The translations under genes and the position numbers were made by a program. Shown here one piece after another: positions 34,404 through 43,922 of a stretch of DNA of 64,000 bases (position 1 is the stretch's first letter; the number at the start of each line of letters is the position of its first letter). The notes under the pieces were generated by a model. The model was not told where the DNA came from and did not search any database. It was given only the letters and a program-made list of their open reading frames with translations. This DNA comes from Planctellipticum variicoloris (lineage in GTDB: Bacteria; Planctomycetota; Planctomycetia; Planctomycetales; Planctomycetaceae): positions 6,704,001 to 6,768,000 of the forward strand of contig NZ_CP130886.1 in assembly GCF_030622045.1 (NCBI RefSeq), given 5' to 3'.

Positions 34404-35243
34404 TCAGCTTTCCGCTTTCAGCAGTCCGCTCAGGAATTCGAACGACTCGCGCAGGACCTCCGGGGCCATGTGGCTGTGCCGGCTCAGTTCGACGTGCACC
34501 CCCCCGGAATAGCCGGATGCCTGGAGCGCCCGGATCACCGGCGGGAAGTCGATCGTCCCCGCCCCGAACCTCAAGTGCTCGTGAACGCCGCGGACCATGT
34601 CCTCGATGTGGACGTTGAGCAGCTTCTCCCGCCACGCCAGGATGTGGTCGGCGATGGCCCCTTCTTCGACGCAGTGGACGTGTCCGATGTCGAGCGTCAG
34701 CCCCAGGTCGTCCCGTCCCAGCCGCTCATTCAGCTCGCGGAACTGGTCGAGTTTCTCGATGAACATGCCGGGTTCCGGTTCGAAGGCGAGCCGCAGCCCT
34801 TTCGTCCCTGCATAGTCCAGCACGCCCGGCAGACTCGACGTCAGGCGCGCCCAGACGTCCTCTGCCGGGGCGTCATTCCGAAGCACGCCGGACCAGCACG
34901 ACACCGCCGATGCGCCGAGATCGTGGGCGATGTCGATGCAGCGTCGCAGGAAGTCGATCCGCCCGGCCCGTTCCGATTCCGTCGGACTGACCAGCGTCGG
35001 CTCGTGCTTCTGCCGGGGATTCAGCAGGAACCGCGCGCCGGTCTCGACGACAGAGGTCAACCGGTATCGATCCAGCAGCCGGCGCATGCGATTGACGTCG
35101 TCGATCAGCTTCGGCGAGAACGGATTGAGGCAGTGGTGATCGATGGTAATCGCCACCGACTGATACCCCACCGCTGCCATGAGCTCCAGGGCTTGATCCC
35201 AGCGATGGTCGGACAGTCCATTGGTGTTGTAACCCAGTCGCAT
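34404..35243 (-). CDS. Sugar phosphate isomerase/epimerase-like TIM barrel protein
   Basis: 279 residues, xylose-isomerase-like TIM barrel. Visible metal-site segments: SVAITIDHHCLNP with a His pair near residue 36, AFEPEPGMF with Glu near 165, LTLDIGHVHC with Asp and two His near 195, LNVHIEDMV around 225, and GGVHVELSRHSH near 257. The His/Asp/Glu pattern is complete for a divalent metal. It differs from the protein at 31406-32236 in the barrel core, so they are separate paralogues of a big planctomycete family. The substrate is unknown. Its 5' region has a dispersed palindrome (35323-35346). Confidence 0.85.
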   Translation of the reverse strand: MRLGYNTNGLSDHRWDQALELMAAVGYQSVAITIDHHCLNPFSPKLIDDVNRMRRLLDRYRLTSVVETGARFLLNPRQKHEPTLVSPTESERAGRIDFLRRCIDIAHDLGASAVSCWSGVLRNDAPAEDVWARLTSSLPGVLDYAGTKGLRLAFEPEPGMFIEKLDQFRELNERLGRDDLGLTLDIGHVHCVEEGAIADHILAWREKLLNVHIEDMVRGVHEHLRFGAGTIDFPPVIRALQASGYSGGVHVELSRHSHMAPEVLRESFEFLSGLLKAES

Positions 35244-35322
35244 GTCGGAAGGGGTATCCTTGGGGGGAGCGGAAAGCTGATGGCGAAAAGCGGAAAGCCA
35301 GAAGTCGAAACTCCCTGCAACT

Positions 35323-35346
35323 CGTTCCCAGGCTCTGCCTGGGAAT
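35323..35346. repeat. Dispersed TTCCCAGGC palindrome
   Basis: CGTTCCCAGGCTCTGCCTGGGAAT, the inverted copy of the palindrome at 25561-25583 with two changes. It lies between the TIM barrel start and the 3' end of the giant fusion gene. Palindromic REP-like repeats of this form are common in planctomycete intergenic regions. Confidence 0.6.
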
Positions 35347-35383
35347 GTCTCTTAGCAACGCTCTGCGTGGCATTCAGAAACGA

Positions 35384-38300
35384 CTATGGCAACACCTTCG
35401 CCGCGGTGTCGCGGACTTTTTGATCGGCGTGCTGGCGCAATGCGTCGATGCGTTTGTCGCCGAGCTGCTCGCGTGTGAGGGCTCCTGCTTTGACGGCCTC
35501 CAGCAGCGCCAGGCACCGCTCGGGACTTCGGAGCAGGCCGTCCAGGGCCAGTTCGCGATTCTGCCCGGGAGCGTGAGGCAGCACCCCCGCCAGAAGGGTT
35601 GTCGCTTCCGGGGCCGGCACGTCGATCGAGCCGCTGACCGCCCCCATCTGCAGTTCCGCGTGGGTTCCCTTTGCGGCGTACTTGGTCAGCGAAGCCTGAG
35701 CCCGTTCCCAGCCGAGCAGCGGCAGCATTCGCAAGGCGTCGTAGCGCGTGCCTGTCGGCACCTTCTCGTTGTCCGCCATTGCCAGGGACAGCTCCAGGCT
35801 CCGCAGCCAGCGCGCCCGCAGGACGTCTTCGCTGGCCAGCAGTTTTGCGAATCGCTCGCCGGGCCAGACGTTGAGCTGGCTGACGCCGTTGATCAGCCCG
35901 CCGCCGATGACCACCGCCTGCCAGTCCCGCAACGGCTCCCCCTCGCGGGGGAGCGTGACCTTCAGAATTCCCAGCAGCTCGGCGTCCTGATTCCGCTTCC
36001 CCGCGGCGATAGCCACTCGCCAGACCCACGGAATCCGCCGATACTCTTCGGGGGTTCCCGGCTCCATGGTGGCTCCCATGACGGCAATCATCGCCGCGGA
36101 ATGCTGGGGGTAATCGGCGACCAGCTTCTCGCGCTGTTCACGGGGATGGGCGTCATCGATGAGGAACCGGGCCATGGAAGCCGGGTCGCCGGGGATGACC
36201 GGGGCGGCCGCCAAGGCGCCGCCAGCGCCTGGCGGGCGTTTGCCGGGAGGGGTCAGGGCCACCATGCGCAGGTCCAGGAGGGCTCCATCCAGTTGGTGAT
36301 CGGCGGGCTGGACGCGCACGCGATGCGTCCCCGCCGGCAGCGTCACGCGCCCCAGTTTCACCAGGCGGTACTGGTTCCAGCTGCCTGTCGATGCGACCTT
36401 CTGCGTCAGCGTCGCGTCTCCGACCGACAGCCCGAGCAGGTTTCCGGCGGCGGTGGCGTCGCAGGCGCCATCGACCCAGACATCAAATTCGCCGGCTTGC
36501 GGGATTTCGCAGGTCCAGATGACGTGATCCCGGGGGGAGTGCCAGTAGCCGATATTGCCGAATTCCTTCTCGTAGGTGATCTGGTCGCCATAGATCGCGG
36601 CTTTCGACGCCGTCAGTACGACAATTCCGTCAGCGCCCGCCGCGACGGCTGCCGGCTGGTTGCCGGGGAGCGATTTGGGTGGCGTCTGCAGTGATGAGAG
36701 CCACGCCTGCAGGTCGGCCAGGGCGGCTGGCGACAGGTCCTTCTCGAATCCTTCCGGCATCAGCGAACGACCGGAGTTCTTCAGCTCCTCGACCTCGGTC
36801 CGCAGGACGCTGAAGATTTTGCCGTCGGCGGCGGCGACCTTGAAGCCCGCGGCGGCTTCTTCCTGAATCATCCCCGTCAGCACGCGTCCGTCATCGAGCG
36901 AGATGGCGTAGTTGTGGTAACGCGGGTCAACCGCCTGATTGGGATCCAGCACCGCGGTCACCAGGGCGGAGAACGGCTTGGTGCTGTAGGGGGACAGATC
37001 CGGTCCGATCGCCTGCCCGACGTCCTGCAACCGGTGGCAGGTTGCGCAGCGCTTGGAGAACAGCTCTCGTCCCTGCTGCGGATTTCCCGCGTCCGTCGCT
37101 TCGGCCAGATAGCGCTGGATCAGTTCCTTCCGGTCCATCGAGCCGGGCAATGTCAACAGTTTCGCAGCCCGCTCCCGGAGAGCGACCGTCGGGTGTTCCA
37201 GCAGCCGCTGGCGGACGGCCGTCTCCAGCTCTCCCGCCAGAATTGCCTGCCCTTCGATCGCGGTCAGCAGATGCCCGGTCCAGGCGGGTCGGCCGAGCAA
37301 GACGCCGAGGACCTCGCCGCGCCGGGTCGGGCTCAGCTCGCCCCAGTGCGTCAGCAGCACGTGGGCGACTGCGTCTCCGGACTGACGCGAGAGCCCCTCG
37401 ATGGCGGCTTGCTGGAGTTTCCCCGGCGATTGAGGCGACAGGAGCTGCCCCAGCCGCTCGGTGTCCTCGGCGCTGCCGCCAGGCAGGACCGAGACGAGTC
37501 CGATGGCAGCGAGCCGCAGACTTTCTGCGGCCCCGGCATCGGTTACGGTCGATCGCGCCGCCGAGACCACCGATTCCCAATGCTCGCGACTGGCATCCGG
37601 CAACAGCTCCGCCACAGAGCGGGACTGCCGGGCCAGGATCGGCAGGACTTCGGCCAGCGAACGGAACTGGTCCGCCTTCCGGTCTGGGGCGACGGGTCGA
37701 CAGATGTCGGCAATGACCGGGCCGAGCGCTGCGGGGGGAGACAACGCCGCCACCTGGGCCAGCAAAGACTTCCGCAGCGCTGCCGGCGTGTCGGCCGACA
37801 ACTTCAGCACGGACTGATACACCGCCGCCGCGGACTCCGCGGTCAACGAACTGAGGGCACCCGCGACCAGGTAGGGGTCCTGTGAATGCTGCAGCGCCAA
37901 CCGCGCCAGCGCCACCGCTGCCCGCGGATCGTCAGATCCTCCCAGCGCGTACGCGGCCTGCAACTGCACCTGCAGGTCGGGATCGCTTGCCCGTCCCAGC
38001 ACGGCATCGAGCAATGAATCTTCCTTCTTCAGTCGATCCGCCGCAATTCGCACCGCCTGACGCCGCACCCCCGGATGTCCATCGGTCAGCGTTTGAGTCA
38101 GAAGTTCGGCCGGCAGTTCGCCGAGCCGCTCCAACACGCACAGGGCCTGCATCCGCACGACCGGCCGGTCCGCGTTGCCGACAAGCGCCGCCAGGTCGTC
38201 GGCGACTCCGCCTTCCTGATTCCAGACCAGGAGCTGCTGCGCCATGTCGCGCTGCCAGCCGTTCGGAGAATCGAGCGCCGCCACCAGGCCGGGGCCGTCG

Positions 38301-40864
38301 AGTTCCGCCAGCCGCAGCCACTCCCTGGGGGACTCACCGCGCGGGACGATCCGGTAGAGCCGGCCGCGATCGGCGCCGGCGCGGGGGTCCAGTTCGGCGA
38401 GCGTCTCCGGCGGAATCCAGATCGGATGCTCGATGACGAACCGGTACATGTCCACGAGCCACAGGGCGCCGTCCGGGCCCGTTCTCGCCTGCACCGGACG
38501 AAACCACGGGTCGGTCGAGGCGACGAATTCCGCCTGTTCCTCGCCCGGCGCGCGCGTCCCCTGGAACACGACTCCCTTCGGCGACAGCACCCGCCGATGA
38601 ACCAGATTGTTGACCGGCTCGCAGGTGAAGGAGTTTCCGGTAAGTTCGCCTCCCAGCAGATCATCGCGATAGATCCCCAGCCCGCAGGCCGCCGTCGCGC
38701 GGCCCGCCGGCCCGGAGAGCTTGAACCGAATCGTCTCCGACACCGGAAACACCTGCCCGACGTCTCCTCCTGTCGGCACAGAGACGGCCATGGCCGGCGG
38801 CTGGAAGTGGGGGTTCCGTCGCAGCGCCGCTTCGTCCATCGGATAATGCAGCACGAACTGGCTGTTGTTGCAGCCGAACCAGTCCCCCCAGTCGTTGCGG
38901 ACCCGTCCCTGCTGGGTGGCGCCGATCGCCGGTTCGATGACGCCCCGGTCGGGATCGATCCGGAAGTCCCGGCGTCCGAGGGAAACCACGTCCCCGGTCT
39001 TGTGACAGGTGATCTCGCCGCCAAACAGGCCACACGAACCGTAGACCCAGCCATCGAGACCGTATTCCAGGCTGTTGACCCGCGCCTGATAGTTGTGCGT
39101 CGCGAAACCCGAGAAGAGCTTCTGCACGTCGTCGGCGCGGTCGTCGCCGTCGGTGTCCCGTGCGAACAGAATGTCCGGGGCCGCGCAGACCAGCACTCCG
39201 TCGCGCCAGACGGTCACACCGGTGGGGAAAGGAATTCCCTCCAGAAAGACCTGCGCCCGGTCGAACCGGCCGTCGCGGTCATTGTCGTGCAGGACGCGCA
39301 CCCGGCCGCCCGGGCTGAACTGGCCGTCGGCGCCGGCGGGATAGTCGTACATCTCCGCAACCCACAGGCGTCCATCCGGACCAAAATCGACCGCCACCGG
39401 ACTGACGACCAGCGGTTCCGCGGCGGCCAGTTCGGCGACATACCCGTCGCGCAACCGCAGCGCCGCGATCGACTGAGCCGGCGTCCGCGGCGGAATTCCC
39501 TGCGTCCGGCTGGCTTCCGCGGGCGGTGCAAACGCCGGGTCGAGCTGTTTCCGCACTGCGCTGACGATGGGCTGTTCGAGACCGGGTGCGTAGGGGCCGG
39601 GCAGGTCGTAGTAGACCATCGCTCCGCCCCCTTCGTAGCCCCCCTCTGTCAGGATTCGTTCGGAAGGGACGTAGCCCGGGCAGGCGTTGGCGTAGGCGTT
39701 GACCCACAGCCGCCGGCCGTCCAGCTCCTTCTTCAGCCGCTTCGAGTAGTCGACGACCACCTCGCCCGGCAGAAAGACCATCGCCAGCGAGTCGCCGAAA
39801 CTCCAGGTCTGAATCGGGTAGCTGACCTTCGTCAGAAGCGCTTCGCCGCGATCCAGCCGGGCCAGTTGCGTCCGGGCGTGATGCCCGATTGCAGTCTGCA
39901 GTTCGGCCCGCTTCTCCCACTCCTCGCGCGTCGGATGGGGAGCAAACGCCAGATCGATCCGCTCCCACTGCGTGGTCAGCGGACCGGTCACCGGCGTGAG
40001 CGGCCCCTGCAGCAGGCGGTTCACCTCGGCGGCGATCTCCAGGCCATGCCGGTCGGCCACTTCCCATTTGTCCCCGACGACTCCTTCCAGCGGGTTAGCG
40101 TCGGCGCCGCAGCCGACGGAGACCAGCGCCACGCATTTGGGATTCTGGCGTTCGATCTGCTCCATCGCATAGCCGGCCCAGTCGCCGCTGATCCGGTTGT
40201 CGGACAGGCAGACGCAGTGGCAGGCGTAATTGACGTAGACCGCGCGCAGTCGGCCATAGATGTCCCGCACGGCCAGCAGCGGCAGGTCGTGATCGACCGG
40301 CCCATCCTTCGTCCGCCGGTTCCTGGCGAACCCGACCTGGCCCAGCCCCCACGACAGTTGCGACGGCTGCCGGTCCTTGAGCGCCGCAAGACTGACCTCG
40401 ATCAGCTTATTGAAGAAATCGTCTGAGTAGAGGGTAATATTGCTTTGATGTTCGAGCGGGATCGGCACTCCGAACAGCGTGGGCGAGAGCCGGTTGATCA
40501 TTGGCGCTGTGTGAGTATGCGTGGCAGTGACGGCCAGACGATCGCGGCGAATGCCGGCCTCTTTCTGGAGGACGTCGCTCAGTCGCTCGGCGACCGCATC
40601 GGGTATCCCCAGCGTGTCGACGGTGATGAGCACTGCCGGGCCGTCGGCGTCGCTGCCGATGGCCAGGGCTTTGGCAAAAATATGCTGCCGGACGCCGTCG
40701 GACTCCTCTCGGCGGAAGCCGAAGCCGTTCAGGCGGATTGGGTAGTCGGGAGTGATATCGACGACCGCCACCCCGACGGGGACCGCCGTTCCCGCCGGTT
40801 CCGCGGCCTCCAGCAGAGGCGTCAGGGCGCAAATGGCGTAGAGCACAATCCACATTCGCAGCAT
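35384..40864 (-). CDS. Giant fusion: neutral-ceramidase-like, PVC-type dehydrogenase, HEAT, cytochrome c and carbohydrate-binding-like domains
   Basis: 1826 residues from the ATG at 40864, which gives a signal peptide (cleavage after about Ala21). Order: a neutral/alkaline ceramidase-like domain about 27-450, with VDITPDYPIRLNGF and the metal-site HTHTAP (His116, His118); a PVC-type membrane-bound dehydrogenase propeller about 470-750, with FGPDGRLWVAEMYDYP and WLVDMYRFVIEHP; HEAT repeats about 760-1230; a cytochrome c domain with CATCH at 1273-1277 and downstream YSTKPFSALVTAVLDPN, the planctomycete type; a CBM6-like domain about 1385-1520; and a HEAT-like tail to 1826. Propeller plus HEAT plus cytochrome is a known planctomycete architecture; the N-terminal amidase-like domain is the unusual part. 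It should be exported. Substrate unknown. Confidence 0.85.
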   Translation of the reverse strand: MLRMWIVLYAICALTPLLEAAEPAGTAVPVGVAVVDITPDYPIRLNGFGFRREESDGVRQHIFAKALAIGSDADGPAVLITVDTLGIPDAVAERLSDVLQKEAGIRRDRLAVTATHTHTAPMINRLSPTLFGVPIPLEHQSNITLYSDDFFNKLIEVSLAALKDRQPSQLSWGLGQVGFARNRRTKDGPVDHDLPLLAVRDIYGRLRAVYVNYACHCVCLSDNRISGDWAGYAMEQIERQNPKCVALVSVGCGADANPLEGVVGDKWEVADRHGLEIAAEVNRLLQGPLTPVTGPLTTQWERIDLAFAPHPTREEWEKRAELQTAIGHHARTQLARLDRGEALLTKVSYPIQTWSFGDSLAMVFLPGEVVVDYSKRLKKELDGRRLWVNAYANACPGYVPSERILTEGGYEGGGAMVYYDLPGPYAPGLEQPIVSAVRKQLDPAFAPPAEASRTQGIPPRTPAQSIAALRLRDGYVAELAAAEPLVVSPVAVDFGPDGRLWVAEMYDYPAGADGQFSPGGRVRVLHDNDRDGRFDRAQVFLEGIPFPTGVTVWRDGVLVCAAPDILFARDTDGDDRADDVQKLFSGFATHNYQARVNSLEYGLDGWVYGSCGLFGGEITCHKTGDVVSLGRRDFRIDPDRGVIEPAIGATQQGRVRNDWGDWFGCNNSQFVLHYPMDEAALRRNPHFQPPAMAVSVPTGGDVGQVFPVSETIRFKLSGPAGRATAACGLGIYRDDLLGGELTGNSFTCEPVNNLVHRRVLSPKGVVFQGTRAPGEEQAEFVASTDPWFRPVQARTGPDGALWLVDMYRFVIEHPIWIPPETLAELDPRAGADRGRLYRIVPRGESPREWLRLAELDGPGLVAALDSPNGWQRDMAQQLLVWNQEGGVADDLAALVGNADRPVVRMQALCVLERLGELPAELLTQTLTDGHPGVRRQAVRIAADRLKKEDSLLDAVLGRASDPDLQVQLQAAYALGGSDDPRAAVALARLALQHSQDPYLVAGALSSLTAESAAAVYQSVLKLSADTPAALRKSLLAQVAALSPPAALGPVIADICRPVAPDRKADQFRSLAEVLPILARQSRSVAELLPDASREHWESVVSAARSTVTDAGAAESLRLAAIGLVSVLPGGSAEDTERLGQLLSPQSPGKLQQAAIEGLSRQSGDAVAHVLLTHWGELSPTRRGEVLGVLLGRPAWTGHLLTAIEGQAILAGELETAVRQRLLEHPTVALRERAAKLLTLPGSMDRKELIQRYLAEATDAGNPQQGRELFSKRCATCHRLQDVGQAIGPDLSPYSTKPFSALVTAVLDPNQAVDPRYHNYAISLDDGRVLTGMIQEEAAAGFKVAAADGKIFSVLRTEVEELKNSGRSLMPEGFEKDLSPAALADLQAWLSSLQTPPKSLPGNQPAAVAAGADGIVVLTASKAAIYGDQITYEKEFGNIGYWHSPRDHVIWTCEIPQAGEFDVWVDGACDATAAGNLLGLSVGDATLTQKVASTGSWNQYRLVKLGRVTLPAGTHRVRVQPADHQLDGALLDLRMVALTPPGKRPPGAGGALAAAPVIPGDPASMARFLIDDAHPREQREKLVADYPQHSAAMIAVMGATMEPGTPEEYRRIPWVWRVAIAAGKRNQDAELLGILKVTLPREGEPLRDWQAVVIGGGLINGVSQLNVWPGERFAKLLASEDVLRARWLRSLELSLAMADNEKVPTGTRYDALRMLPLLGWERAQASLTKYAAKGTHAELQMGAVSGSIDVPAPEATTLLAGVLPHAPGQNRELALDGLLRSPERCLALLEAVKAGALTREQLGDKRIDALRQHADQKVRDTAAKVLP

Positions 40865-41155
40865 GGCAGATTCACCATCAACAGGGATCTTGGAACTGAC
40901 AGGCGGTGGTGGAAGCGTTCCGAGGTGTGGCGTCTGATCTGCCGACCGGCACGGCGGCAGCCGCAAGTAATTCGCACCAGTGTCTCTGATTCGCGAGTCG
41001 TCGGGCAAGCCACTGGACCATGAATCGTCGTCGGCCTGGCAGGAGGCCCGTGGACGCCAGCCGGACCGGATCAACGACAGCACCATCGACCGTGCGGCGA
41101 TCAAACGATCGGCGCACGTGCAATCGCGGTAGAGAAGCGACTTGTCATTCAGCAA
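40865..41155. other. 291-bp spacer
   Basis: Between the start of the giant fusion gene and the stop of the zinc-ribbon gene, both on the minus strand. No gene, hairpin or repeat is evident; it should contain the promoter of the fusion gene. Confidence 0.5.
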
Positions 41156-43699
41156 TCAGCGATTGTCGCCCGCCGCTCCGGGTTCGCCCGGGAGACCGCC
41201 GGGAGGAAACGCGCCGCCGGGGAGCGGCCCTCCGGGAAACTGCGGCGGCAGGGCACGGACCGGACGGGTGGCGGGGTCGGGCAGCGGCAGGTCGTTGAAA
41301 CTGAAGGGGACGGTCAACGTCTCGATTCCATCGAAGAGGACCAGACTCAGCAGGAAGCGGTCGGGAAGTGTGTCGCCCGACTCCGAGCTGATCCGCTGAA
41401 CGACGCTTCCGCGTTCGGAAACATACCGGATCGTCGGCGTTTCCCAGCCCGCGGCCGGTCCGCCGCCATCGGCATCCAGGATCTGCAACCTGGCGATGGC
41501 GGCCGACGTTCCAACGCCGACGACCAGTTCGTCCGCGACCGGGCTGTCGCCCGACTTGATCCGCTCCAGTTTGACGGCGAGGCCCGCCGCTGCGAGCGCC
41601 TCGGGGAGCTCCAGTTTCGCGGGCAGAGGCTTCTTGAGGGGAACCTGGAGCTCCGTCTGCGACTTCGCCCGCATGAGTCGGAACTTGCCTTCGCAGCTCA
41701 CCAGCGACCGGGCCTTGTCGTCGGGCTCTTTGAACGCCAGATGGAATTTGGCGACGTTCGCAGCGCCATCCTCCGGGGGATCGAGCGGCACAATATAGGT
41801 CCGCAGGATCTGTTCGGGAGGAGAGAGCGTCGTCTGTCGGGGGGGCATCGCCGACAGCGATCTCCCGGAGTCCGTTGTCGGAGGGCGAAACTCAAACTCG
41901 CCGGCGGCGCACAGAATCGCATCGTCCGTGGTCGTCACCTGAAACTGCATGAGCAACGGGGTGCCCGCAGCTCCCGGTTGCGGCGCGTCCCACAATGTCG
42001 AGGCCTGGAGTTCGAGATGGGGAGGGAGCGCTTCGGGAGTCTTCGTCGCCACCGGTTCCGTCTGCCCGGAGCGTTCCCCGACAGGCATGCCTCCCGGGCC
42101 TCCGGGGGACAGGCCGGCCGGTCCGCCCGGCAGCATCCCGCCGAGCATCATGCCGGCCATCGGGTTCTGCTGGGCCTTCTGCGCCAGCAGCGCGAACAAC
42201 TCCATCTTGTCCGCCGGTATGCGCGAGGTCAGGCTGGCGACCGCTCCCTGCTGGGTGAATTTGCTGTTGTCCTGAACCGACGTGACGAGGCTCATCAGCT
42301 CGGGGGGCGCCGGGCCGCCGGTCTGTTGAAAGCCTTTCTCAAAGCCCGCGGCGAACTCCGCGTGGGCTTTCGCGAGCTGGGGCTTGAGCGCTTCCGCCAG
42401 CGCCTGCCCGCCGGCCTCGGAATCGGCCTGAAAGTGCGAGGCCAGTTCGATGCCGTCCGTAAGCTGCAGGCCCAGCGAGAATGCGCGGAGGTGCTTTTCC
42501 AGCGCCGCCACCAGTCGTTCCTGATCGGCATCGCCCGACGGGGCCGACATCCGAGCGGCGGCCCACTGCGGCGCCAGGTCCTTTGGACGCCCTGCAATCT
42601 GCAGTTGCAGATTCGGGTCGAGCGGCGCCCAGTCGGCAAACAATCGGGCGTCCCCTTTCGCGTCGATCAACGACTGCACGGTCCCCTCCAGACCGGCCAC
42701 GATCATCAGTTCGTTCGGCTGATGGATCGCGAACGTCAACTGCTTGCCGTTCGCAGGAGGGGGCGAGAACTTCCTTACCGTCTGCCCCGCGTAGTCGGCG
42801 ACCTGCAACGGCAGATCGGGGCGCTCCCACAGGCTCTCGAGGACCGGCTTCTTGAGCCGCATCACAATCACCGGTTGAACCTCGGCGACCTCCGGCGTCT
42901 CCGCCCCTGGTGAGAGGGCCATGCCGGCGGGCGGCGCTGCAGGGTCTTTCGGCCCCGGCAGCCGCAGGGCGATGGTCAGGCTTTCGATATCCGCCGGGGC
43001 GATGCCGGTCATCGCCTGCATCTGTCCGATTCCGAGAAGCACAAACGGATGCTTGAGCGCCTGTTGCAGGGCCGGCGCGGCCCAGATGGCGGCCGGGCGC
43101 AGATCGATGATCAATTCGGACTCCGCCGGGATCCACGACAGGTCAAGCTTCGCCGGCCCGCTGCTGCTCTGGGAAACGAACGGGGCGGCTGGCGCGTTCG
43201 CCGTCGGAGGCGTCACTGCGGATGCAGCGGGAGCGGTTGCGGGAGCCGCCTGTGGTGCTCCGTGCGCGGCCCCGGCGGACATGGCCCCGTGAGCGCTCAT
43301 CGACGCAGCCATGGCGGCTGCCGGGTCGGCGGCCGCTGGGGTCGGAGAGGCCGCGACGGCAGGGGCCATTTGCGCCCCCTGCGGCGCGGGGGCGTCATTC
43401 CCGCCGCCGGAGCTCATCAGGAAGATCGCCACTCCTGCGACGGCGACCAGCGCCACGCCTCCGACAATGCCGCCGATCAACAGACCCGAGCCAGACTTCT
43501 TGCTCCCTTTCTTGACTGCCCCCTTGCCGCGCGCAGGGCGGCGCTCTTCGTCCGGGTCGAAGTCCTCCACGGCTTCGGAAGCCTCCGCCACGAAGACTTC
43601 GGTGCACTTCGGACAGCGGATCTTCTTCCCCAGCTTGTCTTCGGGGACTTTCAATGTGGCCAGGCAGGCGGGACATTCGATGGCGACGGGATCGGGCAT
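41156..43699 (-). CDS. Zinc-ribbon (MJ0042-type) single-pass membrane protein
   Basis: 847 residues from the ATG at 43699. Residues 1-40 are an MJ0042-type zinc ribbon with Cys9, Cys12, Cys29 and Cys32. A charged linker leads to a TM helix about 73-95 and then an Ala/Pro-rich, low-complexity spacer (about 100-180). The rest is predicted extracytoplasmic: about 180-560 resembles planctomycete proteins that are annotated only as hypothetical, with DLSWIPAESELIIDLRPAAIW and paired alpha/beta repeats; about 570-847 is beta-rich with repeated FxFRPPT and LFDGIETLTVPFSF-type strands. No catalytic motif is seen. The zinc ribbon faces the cytosol if the topology is as predicted. Function unknown. Confidence 0.7.
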   Translation of the reverse strand: MPDPVAIECPACLATLKVPEDKLGKKIRCPKCTEVFVAEASEAVEDFDPDEERRPARGKGAVKKGSKKSGSGLLIGGIVGGVALVAVAGVAIFLMSSGGGNDAPAPQGAQMAPAVAASPTPAAADPAAAMAASMSAHGAMSAGAAHGAPQAAPATAPAASAVTPPTANAPAAPFVSQSSSGPAKLDLSWIPAESELIIDLRPAAIWAAPALQQALKHPFVLLGIGQMQAMTGIAPADIESLTIALRLPGPKDPAAPPAGMALSPGAETPEVAEVQPVIVMRLKKPVLESLWERPDLPLQVADYAGQTVRKFSPPPANGKQLTFAIHQPNELMIVAGLEGTVQSLIDAKGDARLFADWAPLDPNLQLQIAGRPKDLAPQWAAARMSAPSGDADQERLVAALEKHLRAFSLGLQLTDGIELASHFQADSEAGGQALAEALKPQLAKAHAEFAAGFEKGFQQTGGPAPPELMSLVTSVQDNSKFTQQGAVASLTSRIPADKMELFALLAQKAQQNPMAGMMLGGMLPGGPAGLSPGGPGGMPVGERSGQTEPVATKTPEALPPHLELQASTLWDAPQPGAAGTPLLMQFQVTTTDDAILCAAGEFEFRPPTTDSGRSLSAMPPRQTTLSPPEQILRTYIVPLDPPEDGAANVAKFHLAFKEPDDKARSLVSCEGKFRLMRAKSQTELQVPLKKPLPAKLELPEALAAAGLAVKLERIKSGDSPVADELVVGVGTSAAIARLQILDADGGGPAAGWETPTIRYVSERGSVVQRISSESGDTLPDRFLLSLVLFDGIETLTVPFSFNDLPLPDPATRPVRALPPQFPGGPLPGGAFPPGGLPGEPGAAGDNR

Positions 43700-43922
43700 G
43701 ACAAATCTTCCGGGCTGGGTCGCAACGGGATGGTGCGTCTCGGGCCAAAGATGGGATGACCACGGCCACCACGCGATTGTGATCGCCGCCTGCCCTCGCG
43801 TGCGACGGCAGCAGGAGTTCTGCGGGACTTCATGGTAAGCTCTGACCCGGCTGATCGCCACGCGCCAGCCCGTTCGCCGCTCGGTGGTCTCTATTTCGAA
43901 CTTCAGATCCGTGTTCCGCCCG

